64,000 nt of DNA from Terriglobia bacterium (GCA_009838515.1 VXRL01000041.1:131731-195730); one strand, 5' to 3'. Numbered from the stretch's first letter, positions 54,262-63,980 are shown. Notes: generated by a model from the sequence alone, not told the origin. Numbers and translations are program-made.

Positions 54262-54896
54262 GGAGCGTCGTCATCGGGGGCAACAGCCGCGAAGTGGGCA
54301 AGACTTCGCTCGCGGCGTCGTTGATCGCGGCCACGCCGGAACTGCAGTGGACCGCGGTAAAGCTGACCCAATTCGGGCACGGCATCTGTTCCCGCGACGG
54401 AACGCCGTGCGACTGCGCGGTGGAGAACCCACTGTGCCCCTATGAGATTACGGCCGAGACGGGCGAGCCCGCGGACACTGACTCGGCCAGAATGCTTGCC
54501 GCCGGCGCGGCGCGGGCGCTGTGGGTGCGAGTTGCCATGGGGCAGTTGCCTGTCGCCATGCCTGCGATCCGCGAAGCCCTGTCCGAAGCCGGAAATGTGC
54601 TGTTCGAATCCAACAGCATCGTCGACCATCTGGCTCCTGACGTGTATCTGTCGGTATTGAATCTCGATATTGGCGATTGCAAACAGAGCGCGGCACGTCT
54701 GGCGACGTCGGCCGATGCGTTCGTGCTCACCGGAAAGAGATCTTCGCCTGAGTCGTGGGAGGGCTTCGAGCCTAGCTTGCTGCGCAGCACGCCAGTGTTC
54801 GAGGCCCGGCCGCCGACGTATTGCACGGCCGAGATTGTCAGCTTCGTACGCCAGCACCTGCTTGAGGCGCAATCGAAGGGAACACACAAGCCATGA
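54258..54896 (+). CDS. MobB/CobB-like P-loop NTPase with Cys cluster, unknown function
   Basis: The 212-aa protein has a Walker A loop [11 protein letters not shown] (residues 7-17) and an overall layout like MobB. These features are [10 protein letters not shown] after the first strand, a [12 protein letters not shown] helix and LFESNS (117-120) at the position of the MobB acidic motif. A cluster C44/C51/C53/C60 in the next loop is not found in MobB and may bind metal. It starts in an ATGA overlap with lpxD and ends in an ATGA overlap with the sulfatase. A lipid A-linked role is inferred from position only. Confidence 0.75.
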   Translation: MRSVVIGGNSREVGKTSLAASLIAATPELQWTAVKLTQFGHGICSRDGTPCDCAVENPLCPYEITAETGEPADTDSARMLAAGAARALWVRVAMGQLPVAMPAIREALSEAGNVLFESNSIVDHLAPDVYLSVLNLDIGDCKQSAARLATSADAFVLTGKRSSPESWEGFEPSLLRSTPVFEARPPTYCTAEIVSFVRQHLLEAQSKGTHKP

Positions 54897-56317
54897 CGAG
54901 AATCCTGACTCTCGCAGCCATGTTGGCCTGCACCTGTGCGGTTGCTGACGGGCGACCGAACATCGTGTTGATCTTGGCCGATGACTTGGGCTGGAACGAC
55001 GTCAGCTATCACGGCGGCGATATCCCGACGCCTAGCATCGACCGCATTGCGAGCGAAGGCGTTGAGCTGGACCGCTTTTACGCCTGTCCGGTATGTTCAC
55101 CAACCCGGGCCGGCCTGATGACAGGGCGCTACCCGATTCGCTTCGGCATGCAACGGGCTGTTTGCCGACCGTTTCTCACGGTTGGCGTCCCGGCGGCGGA
55201 GGAGACATTGCCGGAGATGCTGGCAAGGGCGGGCTACAGGCAGCGCGGCATTGCTGGGAAGTGGCACATCGGACACGCGTTTCGGAGGTTTCACCCGCTC
55301 AATCAAGGCTTCACCTCCTTCGTGGGTCACTACAACGGGAACATCGACTATTACACGCACTTCCGGGAAGGCCAGCTGGACTGGCACCGAGGCTTCGAGT
55401 CGAACGCCGACGAGGGATATTCCACAGATTTGATCGCCGCCGAGGCGGTCAGGTTCATCGACCAGCACGCGGCTGCGGGACCGTTCTTCCTGTATGTGCC
55501 GTTCAATGCCCCCCACACGCCGCTGCAGGTGCCGGATCGATGGCTGGCGCCGTTCTCTGCCGTGGAGGACGGGAGACGCCGAATCTACATGGCGATGGTG
55601 GCTGCAATGGACGCTGCGATCGGCCGCATTCTCGAAGCACTGCAGCGTACCGGCGTGGAAGACGACACGCTGGTATGGTTCGCGAGCGACAACGGTGGTC
55701 AGGCGCTGGCCGACAACACGCCCTTGCGGGCAGGGAAGGGCACCGTATACGAGGGCGGCACGAGGGTGGCGGCAGCGTTCCGCTGGCCGAACAGGATTTC
55801 CGGCGAGGGCCGCAAGGTCACCGGGCTGATGAGCTATCTGGACGTGCTTCCGACGTTGCGGCGGGTGGCCGGCCTTGGAGCAGCCGGGGGGCCAGGCGAG
55901 CCGCTGGATGGCGAGGACGTCTTCGATTTGATCGCCGGCACCGAGCCAGAGCGTCAGAGGCGATTCTTCTCGTATTACGAGCGGTACGGGGACGAGCAAC
56001 TGGCCCTGATCGACGGTGATTGGAAGATCGTGCGGCGTGGCGCGCCGATATTGGGGCCGAACCCGGCGGACGCTCCGCCGCCCCAGCTGCCGGCTCGGCA
56101 GAGACAGGTCCGGCCGGTGACCGTAGAACTCTTCAACCTCAAGACAGATCCTCTCGAAAAGGTCGATCTCGCGAAGCGCGAGCGCGAACGGACCCAGGAG
56201 ATGCTGAGCGAACTCAAGGCGTTCCGGGCCACCCGCCAAGATGGCGGCGTGCCGCCGATGACCGCGCCTACGCCCGAGGGCTGGGCAGCTCCTGAACGGT
56301 GGACGATGGCTGAGTGA
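54893..56317 (+). CDS. Sulfatase (arylsulfatase A/B-like), lpxD operon
   Basis: The 474-aa protein has a signal peptide (ILTLAAMLACTCAVADG), metal-binding NIVLILADDLGWNDV and the formylglycine motif C68-SPTR. The His/Lys site is in GIAGKWHIG, and WFASDNGGQALADNTP holds further ligands. It resembles N-acetylgalactosamine/aryl sulfatases. Translation is coupled to the P-loop gene by ATGA, making it the third gene of the lpxD operon. The substrate may be a sulfated envelope glycan or an external polymer; the sequence does not distinguish them. Confidence 0.9.
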   Translation: MTRILTLAAMLACTCAVADGRPNIVLILADDLGWNDVSYHGGDIPTPSIDRIASEGVELDRFYACPVCSPTRAGLMTGRYPIRFGMQRAVCRPFLTVGVPAAEETLPEMLARAGYRQRGIAGKWHIGHAFRRFHPLNQGFTSFVGHYNGNIDYYTHFREGQLDWHRGFESNADEGYSTDLIAAEAVRFIDQHAAAGPFFLYVPFNAPHTPLQVPDRWLAPFSAVEDGRRRIYMAMVAAMDAAIGRILEALQRTGVEDDTLVWFASDNGGQALADNTPLRAGKGTVYEGGTRVAAAFRWPNRISGEGRKVTGLMSYLDVLPTLRRVAGLGAAGGPGEPLDGEDVFDLIAGTEPERQRRFFSYYERYGDEQLALIDGDWKIVRRGAPILGPNPADAPPPQLPARQRQVRPVTVELFNLKTDPLEKVDLAKRERERTQEMLSELKAFRATRQDGGVPPMTAPTPEGWAAPERWTMAE

Positions 56318-56419
56318 GTGTCGATCCGCACGGCAGCAACTTTCCGATTCAGCCCGACCGGCGAGCCCTTCGAAACGGCCTGAGCTTGACTCCGCCGCCT
56401 GTGGATGATATCGTCGAAT

Positions 56420-56496
<77 letters not shown>

Positions 56497-56834
56497 CTTA
56501 GCTCCGATATTTCACCATCTCTCGTCAATCCTACACCTGCGGGATTACACAGGATTCGGGCGGAAAGACACTTGGTTCAGGCTGGCAGAACCGTTGATGT
56601 TCTGAAGTTCTTTCGTACCGTCTGAACAATCACTCGATATCGCCTGAATCGCCCCCAATCGGGCCTAAGAGGGCACTGGCGGTGCGCTTGACGGTTTCTC
56701 GCACGGTCGCTCCACGGTACTCTTGTTCGCGACAGCTATCCGGCAAGACGGACCTAAGCGCTAGAATCGAGCCGTCGTGCGGCGAGACGTCGCCGAATCT
56801 CGTTGACAACAATGGACGTCGAGATCAGTACTCC
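56497..56834. other. Intergenic region between tRNA-fMet and a sulfatase
   Basis: These 338 bases have no gene. GCGCTAGAATCG (56758-56769) contains a TAGAAT -10-like box and recurs upstream of the next sulfatase. TTGACA at about 56803 has no matching -10. Confidence 0.4.
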
Positions 56835-58301
56835 ATGGCAATCCCCCGAAACATCGAATCGAATACCGCGCCCCATCGGCTGCTCGCGCTCGTGGGCTTC
56901 TGCCTCACGTTCGCTGCCTTCTGTTTCCCGGCCGCCGCGCAAACCAAGCCAAACGTCCTATTCATCGCTGTAGACGATCTCAACCATTGGGTTGGCCACC
57001 TCGGCGGTCATCCAAATTCGCTCACCCCAAACATTGACCGCCTTGCCGCGCGAGGCGTCTCGTTTGCTCGCGCCTACGCTTCCGCACCACTGTGCAATCC
57101 CTCGCGCGTCAGCTTGATGACCGGCATCACTCCCGCACGCTCCGGCGTCTACGGCAACATGGAAAAACTTCGCACCCATTTGCCCGATGCCGTCACCCTC
57201 CCGCAATACTTTCGCGACCATGGCTACGTTGCCAAAGGCGGCGGCAAGATCTATCACAGTAGAGGCGCCTACGATGAGGCGTCTTGGGATCACTACTTCT
57301 CCGCAAGCTCTGCCAAACGGCCGAGAACGCCACGCCCCAAGAACGCTCCCGGCGATATGTGGGTCAACTGGGGCCCCACGCCGCTCGCAGATACAGACAT
57401 GTTCGACGCGCAAATCGCCGATCAGGTCATCGCCGAACTCGGTCAGACGCACGACAAACCCTTTTTCATCGCATACGGCCTCACCAAACCCCACATGCCC
57501 TGGGTTGTCCCGGAAAAGTATTTCGACCTACACTCCCTCGATTCCGTCTCTCTGCCATCTGTGATCGATAGCGATCTAGCCGACATCCCACCCTTCGGTC
57601 GCAAACTCGCCGCTGAAGTCTACGATCCTTCCGGCGCCAGGAACTTCGCCCACCCGGGCGGCGACCACGCCTCGATCCTCAAGCACAATCAGTGGAAGCA
57701 CGCCGTACAAGGCTACCTCGCCACTATCAGTTTTGCCGACGCACAGGTCGGCCGCGTACTCGATGCGCTCGATCGCTCTCCCCATGCTCGCAACACCATA
57801 GTCGTCCTCTGGGGCGATCACGGCTGGCACCTTGGGCAAAAGCAGCACTGGCGAAAACACGCACTCTGGGAAGCTAGCACGCGCACCACCCTCGTCATCG
57901 CCCTCCCCGAGAACTCGCCAATCGCCACGCAACGCGGCGTCCAATGCGACCGGATCGTCAGTCTGATCGATCTCTATCCCACTTTGCTCGCACTGGCTGG
58001 CTTGTCGCCGCGCACCGGACTCGATGGGCAATCCATCGCCCCGCTCTTAAGTGATCCATCTCTCCCCTGGACACGCCCCGCACTCACCACCTACGGCCAA
58101 GACAACCACTCGCTGAGGTCCAGCCGCTATCGCTACATCCGTTACCACGATGGAACCGAAGAACTCTACGATCACCGTTCCGATCCCAACGAATGGAACA
58201 ACCTGGCCCATCTATCCGTAACCGCCGAACACCGCGCCGTGATCGAGGCGTTAGCCGAGCACCTGCCGTCAGAAAATAGACCGCAAGCGGTCTATGAATA
58301 G
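56835..58301 (+). CDS. Sulfatase, iduronate-2-sulfatase-like, atypical codon usage
   Basis: The 488-aa protein has a signal peptide (LALVGFCLTFAAFCFPAAAQ), VDDLNHWVGHLGG, the formylglycine motif C87-NPSR and LWGDHGWHLGQKQHW. It resembles the S1_7-type enzyme at 36613-38103. Its codons favour C-ending forms together with AAA, CAA and GAA, unlike the G-ending style of neighbouring genes, which suggests recent acquisition. It lies just downstream of tRNA-fMet, a common integration site. ATG 56835 begins a plausible leader; a longer upstream frame is not protein-like. Confidence 0.87.
   Translation: MAIPRNIESNTAPHRLLALVGFCLTFAAFCFPAAAQTKPNVLFIAVDDLNHWVGHLGGHPNSLTPNIDRLAARGVSFARAYASAPLCNPSRVSLMTGITPARSGVYGNMEKLRTHLPDAVTLPQYFRDHGYVAKGGGKIYHSRGAYDEASWDHYFSASSAKRPRTPRPKNAPGDMWVNWGPTPLADTDMFDAQIADQVIAELGQTHDKPFFIAYGLTKPHMPWVVPEKYFDLHSLDSVSLPSVIDSDLADIPPFGRKLAAEVYDPSGARNFAHPGGDHASILKHNQWKHAVQGYLATISFADAQVGRVLDALDRSPHARNTIVVLWGDHGWHLGQKQHWRKHALWEASTRTTLVIALPENSPIATQRGVQCDRIVSLIDLYPTLLALAGLSPRTGLDGQSIAPLLSDPSLPWTRPALTTYGQDNHSLRSSRYRYIRYHDGTEELYDHRSDPNEWNNLAHLSVTAEHRAVIEALAEHLPSENRPQAVYE
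58276..58295 (-). terminator. Rho-independent terminator for the convergent sulfatase
   Basis: ATAGACCGC and GCGGTCTAT form a 9-bp stem (tight AA/TT loop, or 8 bp with a tetraloop). On the minus strand it is followed by TTTTCT. It lies about 170 nt after the stop of the sulfatase at 58466-59959 and inside the 3' end of the opposing gene. Confidence 0.6.
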
Positions 58302-58465
58302 CTGTGCGGCGACCGAAGAAGTCATTCGCCGTACTTCTGCGCTCCCGCTCGTCGCATCAGCCGCACCCTCCGCCGCGGATTGAGCCGAGGCGAGTCGGCC
58401 CCTAGGCTGATCGAGCGCCAAAGTGCCCGGATCTCGCGTTGAGAATTCTCCGTGCTGTTCGGTGC

Positions 58466-59959
58466 TTACTCGACATGCCTGATTTGGAGCGCCGCCCGGG
58501 GGACGTCCTGCCAGGGCAATTCCGGGCGAACGCCCCATACGTGGGCGCGAGCCGAGTCATAGTGCGGGTTTGAAGTCGGAGGGCGAGCTCCGACCGCCAG
58601 TCGCCAAGCGTCGAGGCGCTGTGCCAGCTCCTCGACTCGTTGCGGCTCTTCTTCGGCCAGGTTGGTCTGCTCTCCCGGGTCCGGTTCGAGGTCGTAGAGC
58701 TCTCGACGGTCGCCTTCGTAAAACTCGAGCAATTTGTAGCGGCCGAGTCGTATGGATGATGCCGGCGTCGAGTGATGGTACGCCGGATAGTGCCAGTAAA
58801 GCGCACGATCTTCGATCGCGGCGCCGTTGGCTAGGTTCGGTTTGAGCGAGACGCCGTCGAGGACATGATCGTCCGGCGGCTTGATGTCGGCGAGATCGAG
58901 AAACGTCGGCAGCAGGTCCGTCGTGAGAACCGGCTCCTCTTCGACCGCTCCTTCACGAAAGACACCTGGCAGGGAAGCGACAAAGGGGATCCGGATTCCG
59001 CCCTCGTAGAGCGTTCCCTTTTCCCCTCGTAGAGGTTTGTTCGAGGTAACGACCGGGCCGTCGCCGTGATAGACCCGAATCAAGCCTCCGTTGTCGGAGG
59101 CGAAGAACACAGCCGTGCGGTCGTCGAGGTTCAGTTCTCGTAGTGTGTCCGTGATCAAGCCAACAGATTCGTCGACCGTTTCGACCATGGCGGCGTAGCG
59201 CGGGTCGATTCTTGCTTCGGTTCCGCTGATGCGCTCCTTGTACTTCTCAATCAACTCGGGACGCGCCTGCATCGGGATGTGAACCATCGAGTAGGAGAGG
59301 AATACGAAGAACGGTCCTCCTCGATGGGCCTTGATGAAATTGACAGCTTGTGCGACCTGCGGCCCGATCCCCTTGTAGGGGTTCTGGCGGGCGAACTCGT
59401 CTTGCGGCATTTTCGCTTGGCCGCCCTCTTGCAACAGCGGCGGGCGTGTAAAGCCAAAGGCCACGGCTGGGGACTTTGGCCCGATGCCGGGCGGCATGGT
59501 GAAGCTATCGAGGTCGTGGGGACGGTTGCCAAAACCTAAGTGCCACTTGCCGATCAGGGTCGAGACGTATCCGGCACGGCTCAATTCGGGTGCCAGCGTC
59601 GGTGTGCTGGGTGGCAATGCATAGGCGTTCTGTGGTGGGGTGAGCTTCGCCCAGGGCCGCCGATGGGGCCGCGTGAGCATCGGCATGCCAAGGCGCGCCG
59701 GATGCTGGCCGGTCAGCAGGCTCACCCGGGTCGGAGCGCAAACCGGAGCGGCCGAGTACGCGTCGGTGAATCGCACGCCGCGGCTTGCGAGCCGGTCTAT
59801 GTTCGGCGTGTCGATGTACCTGTTCCCGTAGCAGGACAGGTCGGCCCAGCCAAGGTCGTCGGCAAAGATCAGGACGATGTTCGGCGGTTGCGCGGGAAAA
59901 GCCGCCGGCTGGAACATCGCGATCAGTCCGATGCATGCCAGCTGGACGGTCGTTCGCAT
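58466..59959 (-). CDS. Sulfatase (arylsulfatase A-like)
   Basis: The 497-aa protein has a signal peptide (TVQLACIGLIAMFQPAAFPAQ), NIVLIFADDLGWADLSCYG, the formylglycine motif C74-APTR and LIGKWHLGF. FFASDNGGLIRVYHGDGP follows, then a C-terminal subdomain ending in WQDVPRAALQIRHVE. It is closest to arylsulfatase A/steryl-sulfatase-type enzymes (S1_16/S1_20-like). It acts outside the cytoplasm. ATG 59959 is used; TTG 59974 is possible and lies 9 nt after a TAGAAT box. Confidence 0.89.
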   Translation of the reverse strand: MRTTVQLACIGLIAMFQPAAFPAQPPNIVLIFADDLGWADLSCYGNRYIDTPNIDRLASRGVRFTDAYSAAPVCAPTRVSLLTGQHPARLGMPMLTRPHRRPWAKLTPPQNAYALPPSTPTLAPELSRAGYVSTLIGKWHLGFGNRPHDLDSFTMPPGIGPKSPAVAFGFTRPPLLQEGGQAKMPQDEFARQNPYKGIGPQVAQAVNFIKAHRGGPFFVFLSYSMVHIPMQARPELIEKYKERISGTEARIDPRYAAMVETVDESVGLITDTLRELNLDDRTAVFFASDNGGLIRVYHGDGPVVTSNKPLRGEKGTLYEGGIRIPFVASLPGVFREGAVEEEPVLTTDLLPTFLDLADIKPPDDHVLDGVSLKPNLANGAAIEDRALYWHYPAYHHSTPASSIRLGRYKLLEFYEGDRRELYDLEPDPGEQTNLAEEEPQRVEELAQRLDAWRLAVGARPPTSNPHYDSARAHVWGVRPELPWQDVPRAALQIRHVE

Positions 59960-60264
59960 CCCTAGGCTTGCCAAGATCTCGCGATTCTAGCGCGTTGTGA
60001 TTCAAAGTTCCCGCAGAGTCTGGTTCTCTCCCCAACGACCGTACTGACGGGTCCGCCACCGTCATGGCCCTCGTTGCATCTCGCCTTGGTGAACCCGTTG
60101 CGCCCGAGCCGCGTGCTCGGCTACGATCGACGCGTTGGGATGGCCAGAACGCGAATCCCAGACCGAGACTCGCACCGGCGGCCGCATCAATCGACTAGCT
60201 GTGGGGCCGGGGCTGCGACCGGCGCTTGCCCATGGGCTGCATATTGAAATCAAGGAGCGGATAT
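59960..60264. other. Divergent control region of a sulfatase and the PQQ operon
   Basis: These 305 bases hold GCGCTAGAATCG (59982-59993, minus) for the sulfatase and AAGGAG 8 nt before the cytochrome ATG. No gene is seen. Confidence 0.45.
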
Positions 60265-61008
60265 ATGGTCCAGGCCGCGAGGCTTTGGATTCTGACCGCG
60301 CTGACAGGCGTCGTCTGTTTCGCCGCCGGCTACACGGCCGAGGCCGTCGAGGCGGGTAGGGCCCACTTCCTCGACGCCTGCTCCGCCTGCCACGGAACGA
60401 ACGGCGAAGGCGGCCGCGGCCCCAGCTTGGTCGAGGGGCGCGCAGTCCGGCGCGCCGACGACGATCAGCTGTTCAATTCCATCCAGCAGGGCGTGCCCGA
60501 AGCGGACATGCCGCCGTTTCCGTTCCCCGACCAACAGATTTGGAACCTCGTCGCTTTCGTTCGCAGCCTGAGCGCGCCAGCGGTCGAGTCGAAAGTGGAG
60601 GGGGACGTCGCCGCCGGCAGAGCGCTGTTCTTCGGCGCGGGCGGCTGCGTCGAATGCCATCGGATCCGCGGTCGCGGCGGGCTCCTCGGACCGGACCTTT
60701 CCGTCATCGGCTCGGGCCGCCGCATCGATCAGATCCGCGAAGCGCTGCTCGACCCGAACGCCCGGATCACGCGCGGTTTCGAGGCGGCGACACTCGACGG
60801 AAACGTTCGAGCCGTGGTCAAGAACCACACGAACTTCTCCGCGCAAGTCTTGGACTCCTCCGGGCGGCTGCACTTGCTGCGCGGCGATGAGCTCGGGCGG
60901 CTGCGCTTCGAGGCCAAGTCCTGGATGCCTCGGGACGCCGCGACTCGCCTCGCGGACAACCAGGTGCGCGACTTGGTCGCGTTCCTTAGCCGACAGACCT
61001 CTCGATAG
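60265..61008 (+). CDS. Diheme cytochrome c, electron acceptor for the PQQ dehydrogenase
   Basis: The 247-aa periplasmic protein has a leader (ARLWILTALTGVVCFAAGYT) and two cytochrome c domains. Heme motifs are C39-SACH and C128-VECH, with axial Met candidates in DMPPFPF and SWMPRD. A strong AAGGAG ribosome-binding site precedes the ATG. Its stop directly abuts the PQQ-dehydrogenase ATG, so the pair is an operon; it likely takes electrons from that enzyme. Confidence 0.92.
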   Translation: MVQAARLWILTALTGVVCFAAGYTAEAVEAGRAHFLDACSACHGTNGEGGRGPSLVEGRAVRRADDDQLFNSIQQGVPEADMPPFPFPDQQIWNLVAFVRSLSAPAVESKVEGDVAAGRALFFGAGGCVECHRIRGRGGLLGPDLSVIGSGRRIDQIREALLDPNARITRGFEAATLDGNVRAVVKNHTNFSAQVLDSSGRLHLLRGDELGRLRFEAKSWMPRDAATRLADNQVRDLVAFLSRQTSR

Positions 61009-62574
61009 ATGCGACTACTTCTCTGCGCTCTCGTACTTTCCGCCGCGGCGATCGGTCAGATCGATGAGGCCGCCATCCTCGAAGGAGCGGGCGACGACTG
61101 GCTGACGTACTCGGGTGACTACGCCTCGTTGCGGCACAGCTCGCTCGATCAGATCAACCGCGACAACGTCGGCTCGCTAGTAGCGAAGTGGGTCTATCAC
61201 GTCCCCGGCGCACGACGGCTCGAGACTACCCCGCTTGTCTACGACGGGGTGATGTACCTGACCAACACGAACGAACTGCACGCGCTCGACGCCGGAACCG
61301 GCAGACGGATTTGGAGCTACTCGGCTGAAGCCCCGCGCAGGGCCCAGAACCGCGGAGCGGCACTGTGGGGCGACGCCGTCTTCTTCTTGGCCGCCGACTG
61401 TCATTTGGTTAAGCTCGATCGGCTCACGGGAGCGCTGATCTGGGAGCGCGAGTTCGCCTCGTACGAGGAGGGCTACTATACTTCGCTCGCTCCGCTGATT
61501 GTGAAGGGACAGGTCTTGGTCGGCACGGCTGGCGGAGGGACTGGCCAGCGTGGGTTCGTTGCGGCACTGTCGACCGACACTGGCGAAGAGCTTTGGCGCT
61601 TCTGGACGGTTCCAGCCGAGGGCGAGCCGGGTTCAGAGACTTGGGGCGGGTTCCCGTCCAAGTGGGGAGGCGCTCCCACTTGGACCACCGGCTCCTACGA
61701 TCCGGAGCTCAACCTGATCTACTGGCCGACCGGCAACCCCTGGCCGGACTTCTACGGCGGCCGGAGACGTGGCGACAACTTGTACTCCAACTCGGTCGTC
61801 GCGCTCGACGCCGACACCGGCGAGATGAAGTGGTACTTCCAGTTCACTCCTCACGATACCCACGACTGGGATGCCAACGAGCAACTCGTCCTCGTCGACC
61901 GCGAGTACAAGGGCGAGATGCGCAAGCTGATGTTGCACGCCGACCGCAACGGTTTCTACTACTTGCTCGATCGCGACACGGGCGAGTACCTACAGGCGAC
62001 GCGGTTCGTCGAACGCCTCAACTGGGCGACAGGGATCGATAAGAACGGGCGGCCGATCGAGGTACCCGGCCTCGAGCCGTCGCCGGCCGGAGTGAGAGTC
62101 TGCCCGTCGGTGCGCGGTGCAACGAACTGGATGTCGCCCTCGATCAATCCCGAGATCGGGCTGCTTTACGTCGTCACGCTCGAGATGTGCGACATCTACA
62201 CCGGTTCGGCCAAGGAACCGGTGCCGTCGAGCGGCTTCCGCGGCGGGGGTAGCCGCCAAATCCCCTCGGAGCCGGGGCAGTTCTACTTGCGAGCGCTCCA
62301 CTCCCTGACCGGAGAGATTCGCTGGGAGTACAAGATGACCGGCCCTGCGACAATGTGGGCCGGCACGGTCTCGACCGCGGGCGAGCTCGTCTTCACCGGC
62401 GACGACGACGGCGCACTGGTCGCATTGGACGCGCGAACGGGCGACCCGCTTTGGCACTTCTCGATGGGCAACACGCTCTACGCCTCGCCGATGACCTTCA
62501 CCGCCGACGGCAGACAGTACGTGACCATCGCGACGGCGACTGACGTGTTTACGTTCGGGCTGTTCAGCGACTAG
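61009..62574 (+). CDS. PQQ-dependent alcohol dehydrogenase-type quinoprotein
   Basis: The 521-aa protein (signal RLLLCALVLSAAAIG) is an eight-bladed quinoprotein. It has DWLTYSGDYASLRHSSLDQI, repeated tryptophan-docking blades such as LDAGTGRRIWSYS and LDARTGDPLWHFSMG, and the HDTHDWDANEQLVLVD Asp region. The vicinal Cys pair of methanol dehydrogenases is not evident in AEAPRRAQNRGAALWG. It probably oxidises alcohols or sugars in the periplasm and passes electrons to the upstream diheme cytochrome. Confidence 0.93.
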   Translation: MRLLLCALVLSAAAIGQIDEAAILEGAGDDWLTYSGDYASLRHSSLDQINRDNVGSLVAKWVYHVPGARRLETTPLVYDGVMYLTNTNELHALDAGTGRRIWSYSAEAPRRAQNRGAALWGDAVFFLAADCHLVKLDRLTGALIWEREFASYEEGYYTSLAPLIVKGQVLVGTAGGGTGQRGFVAALSTDTGEELWRFWTVPAEGEPGSETWGGFPSKWGGAPTWTTGSYDPELNLIYWPTGNPWPDFYGGRRRGDNLYSNSVVALDADTGEMKWYFQFTPHDTHDWDANEQLVLVDREYKGEMRKLMLHADRNGFYYLLDRDTGEYLQATRFVERLNWATGIDKNGRPIEVPGLEPSPAGVRVCPSVRGATNWMSPSINPEIGLLYVVTLEMCDIYTGSAKEPVPSSGFRGGGSRQIPSEPGQFYLRALHSLTGEIRWEYKMTGPATMWAGTVSTAGELVFTGDDDGALVALDARTGDPLWHFSMGNTLYASPMTFTADGRQYVTIATATDVFTFGLFSD

Positions 62575-62771
62575 CGCGTCCCAATTTGCCATTCGTCCAG
62601 CCCGTCAACCGAGGCATGGACGGAAGTCGATGTGCACAGAAGCTTCGCGCTGGCAACGGTCAATACTTCATGCAGTGGCGCTGCCGCGGTCATGTGAGAA
62701 CCCGGCGCGCAGGAGTCGACGAGCAGGAAAGCCTCCTCGGCGCAACTCTTGAGCGGAACCAGCCAGCCGGA

Positions 62772-63980
62772 TCAGCCGGACCTGCCTTTCCCCGGCAATA
62801 GGGCGATACACACCGCGCCAGCCATGCCGATCGCAAACACGACCGCAAGAGCCAGATTGTAATTGCCGGCGCTGTCATGCATGGTGCCGACGAAGAACGG
62901 CAGGGTGGCCTGGCCGACTTGGCCGAACGGCCAAACGATGCCCATGACTCGCGCCAGTGTGCCGGTTCCGAACAGTTCGGCTGCCATCAGCGGAATCAGC
63001 ATGTAGTTCGCCCCGAGACCGAACCCGAAAGCCATGCCGAACAGGTAGGTCATCGACGGCTGGTCGATCACGTAGAGGAGCGGAACCGGCAGAGATACCA
63101 GGAGATAAGCGGCGACCATGACCCGTTTCTTGCTGAAGCGATCTGCCAGCCACCCCGTGATGACGCGTCCCCCGAGGCCCGAAGCCATGATCACAAAGGT
63201 GGTGTCCGCCACGAGGGTGGCCGGAAGGTCGGCGTCTAGGAACAGCAGCTTCATGTGCTGGTTGACGGAACCGATCGCTGCGATGCTCAGGAACGATCCG
63301 ACTGCAACCAGCCAGAATGGCCAGAGCCGCAGCAGTTCACCGAACGTCAACGATCCGGATGTCGCCTCGCGCACCACGTCGGACGCCGGTTCCGGGCTCA
63401 ACCCCATGTCCGACGGCCTGTCGCGCAAGACGAACAGCGCGACAGGCACGACCAGCAGGATGAGCACGCCCATGATTTGCAGGGTGGCACGCCACCCGTA
63501 CGCTTCGATTAACGGGCCGGCAACGAACTTCTGGGACATCGCGCCTCCGATGCCCAGACCCAGATAGGCCAGCGCCATGGCCTTGCCGCGGTTCCGGTTG
63601 AACCAGTTGGCCAACAGGACTTGGCTGGGAACGGGTCCCGAGTACACGAATCCCACCATCAGCAAGCACCATGCGACGCGGTAGAACGCCAGAGAGCCCT
63701 GCATCAGGCCCAGGCAGTTGAGCGCGACAGCGAACGACACGGCGCCGAACATGATGAGCTTGCGCGGGCTGAAGCGGTGCACGAGCAGGCCCCCCAGAGG
63801 GAGGACCAGAAGGGTGGAAATGAAGAAGCCGGAGGTCGTTTCGGCGCGGTCCCAGCCGAACTCCTCGATGTAGTGGTCGTAGAAGAACGGCATGGCGTAC
63901 ATCGGCATGCCAACGGTCATCGCGAGGATGACGAAGCAGGAAGCGGCGATGAACCAGCCGTAGTACGGCCTGTCTTGCAT
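62772..63980 (-). CDS. MFS transporter (monocarboxylate/oxalate-formate type)
   Basis: The 402-aa membrane protein has 12 predicted helices in two halves. The N-terminal YYGWFIAASCFVILAMTVGM and the loop LLVHRFSPRKLIMFGA resemble OxlT/MCT-like antiporters. GWLADRFSKKRVMVAAYLL is the second-half signature. A solute such as an organic acid is likely, but it is not determined. It starts at ATG 63980, near the window edge, and is convergent with the PQQ dehydrogenase. Confidence 0.88.
   Translation of the reverse strand: MQDRPYYGWFIAASCFVILAMTVGMPMYAMPFFYDHYIEEFGWDRAETTSGFFISTLLVLPLGGLLVHRFSPRKLIMFGAVSFAVALNCLGLMQGSLAFYRVAWCLLMVGFVYSGPVPSQVLLANWFNRNRGKAMALAYLGLGIGGAMSQKFVAGPLIEAYGWRATLQIMGVLILLVVPVALFVLRDRPSDMGLSPEPASDVVREATSGSLTFGELLRLWPFWLVAVGSFLSIAAIGSVNQHMKLLFLDADLPATLVADTTFVIMASGLGGRVITGWLADRFSKKRVMVAAYLLVSLPVPLLYVIDQPSMTYLFGMAFGFGLGANYMLIPLMAAELFGTGTLARVMGIVWPFGQVGQATLPFFVGTMHDSAGNYNLALAVVFAIGMAGAVCIALLPGKGRSG

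Noticed and set aside
56497..58301. Genomic island or att site at tRNA-fMet
   Set aside because: No integrase and no repeat of the tRNA 3' end could be found by eye downstream; only compositional hints remain.
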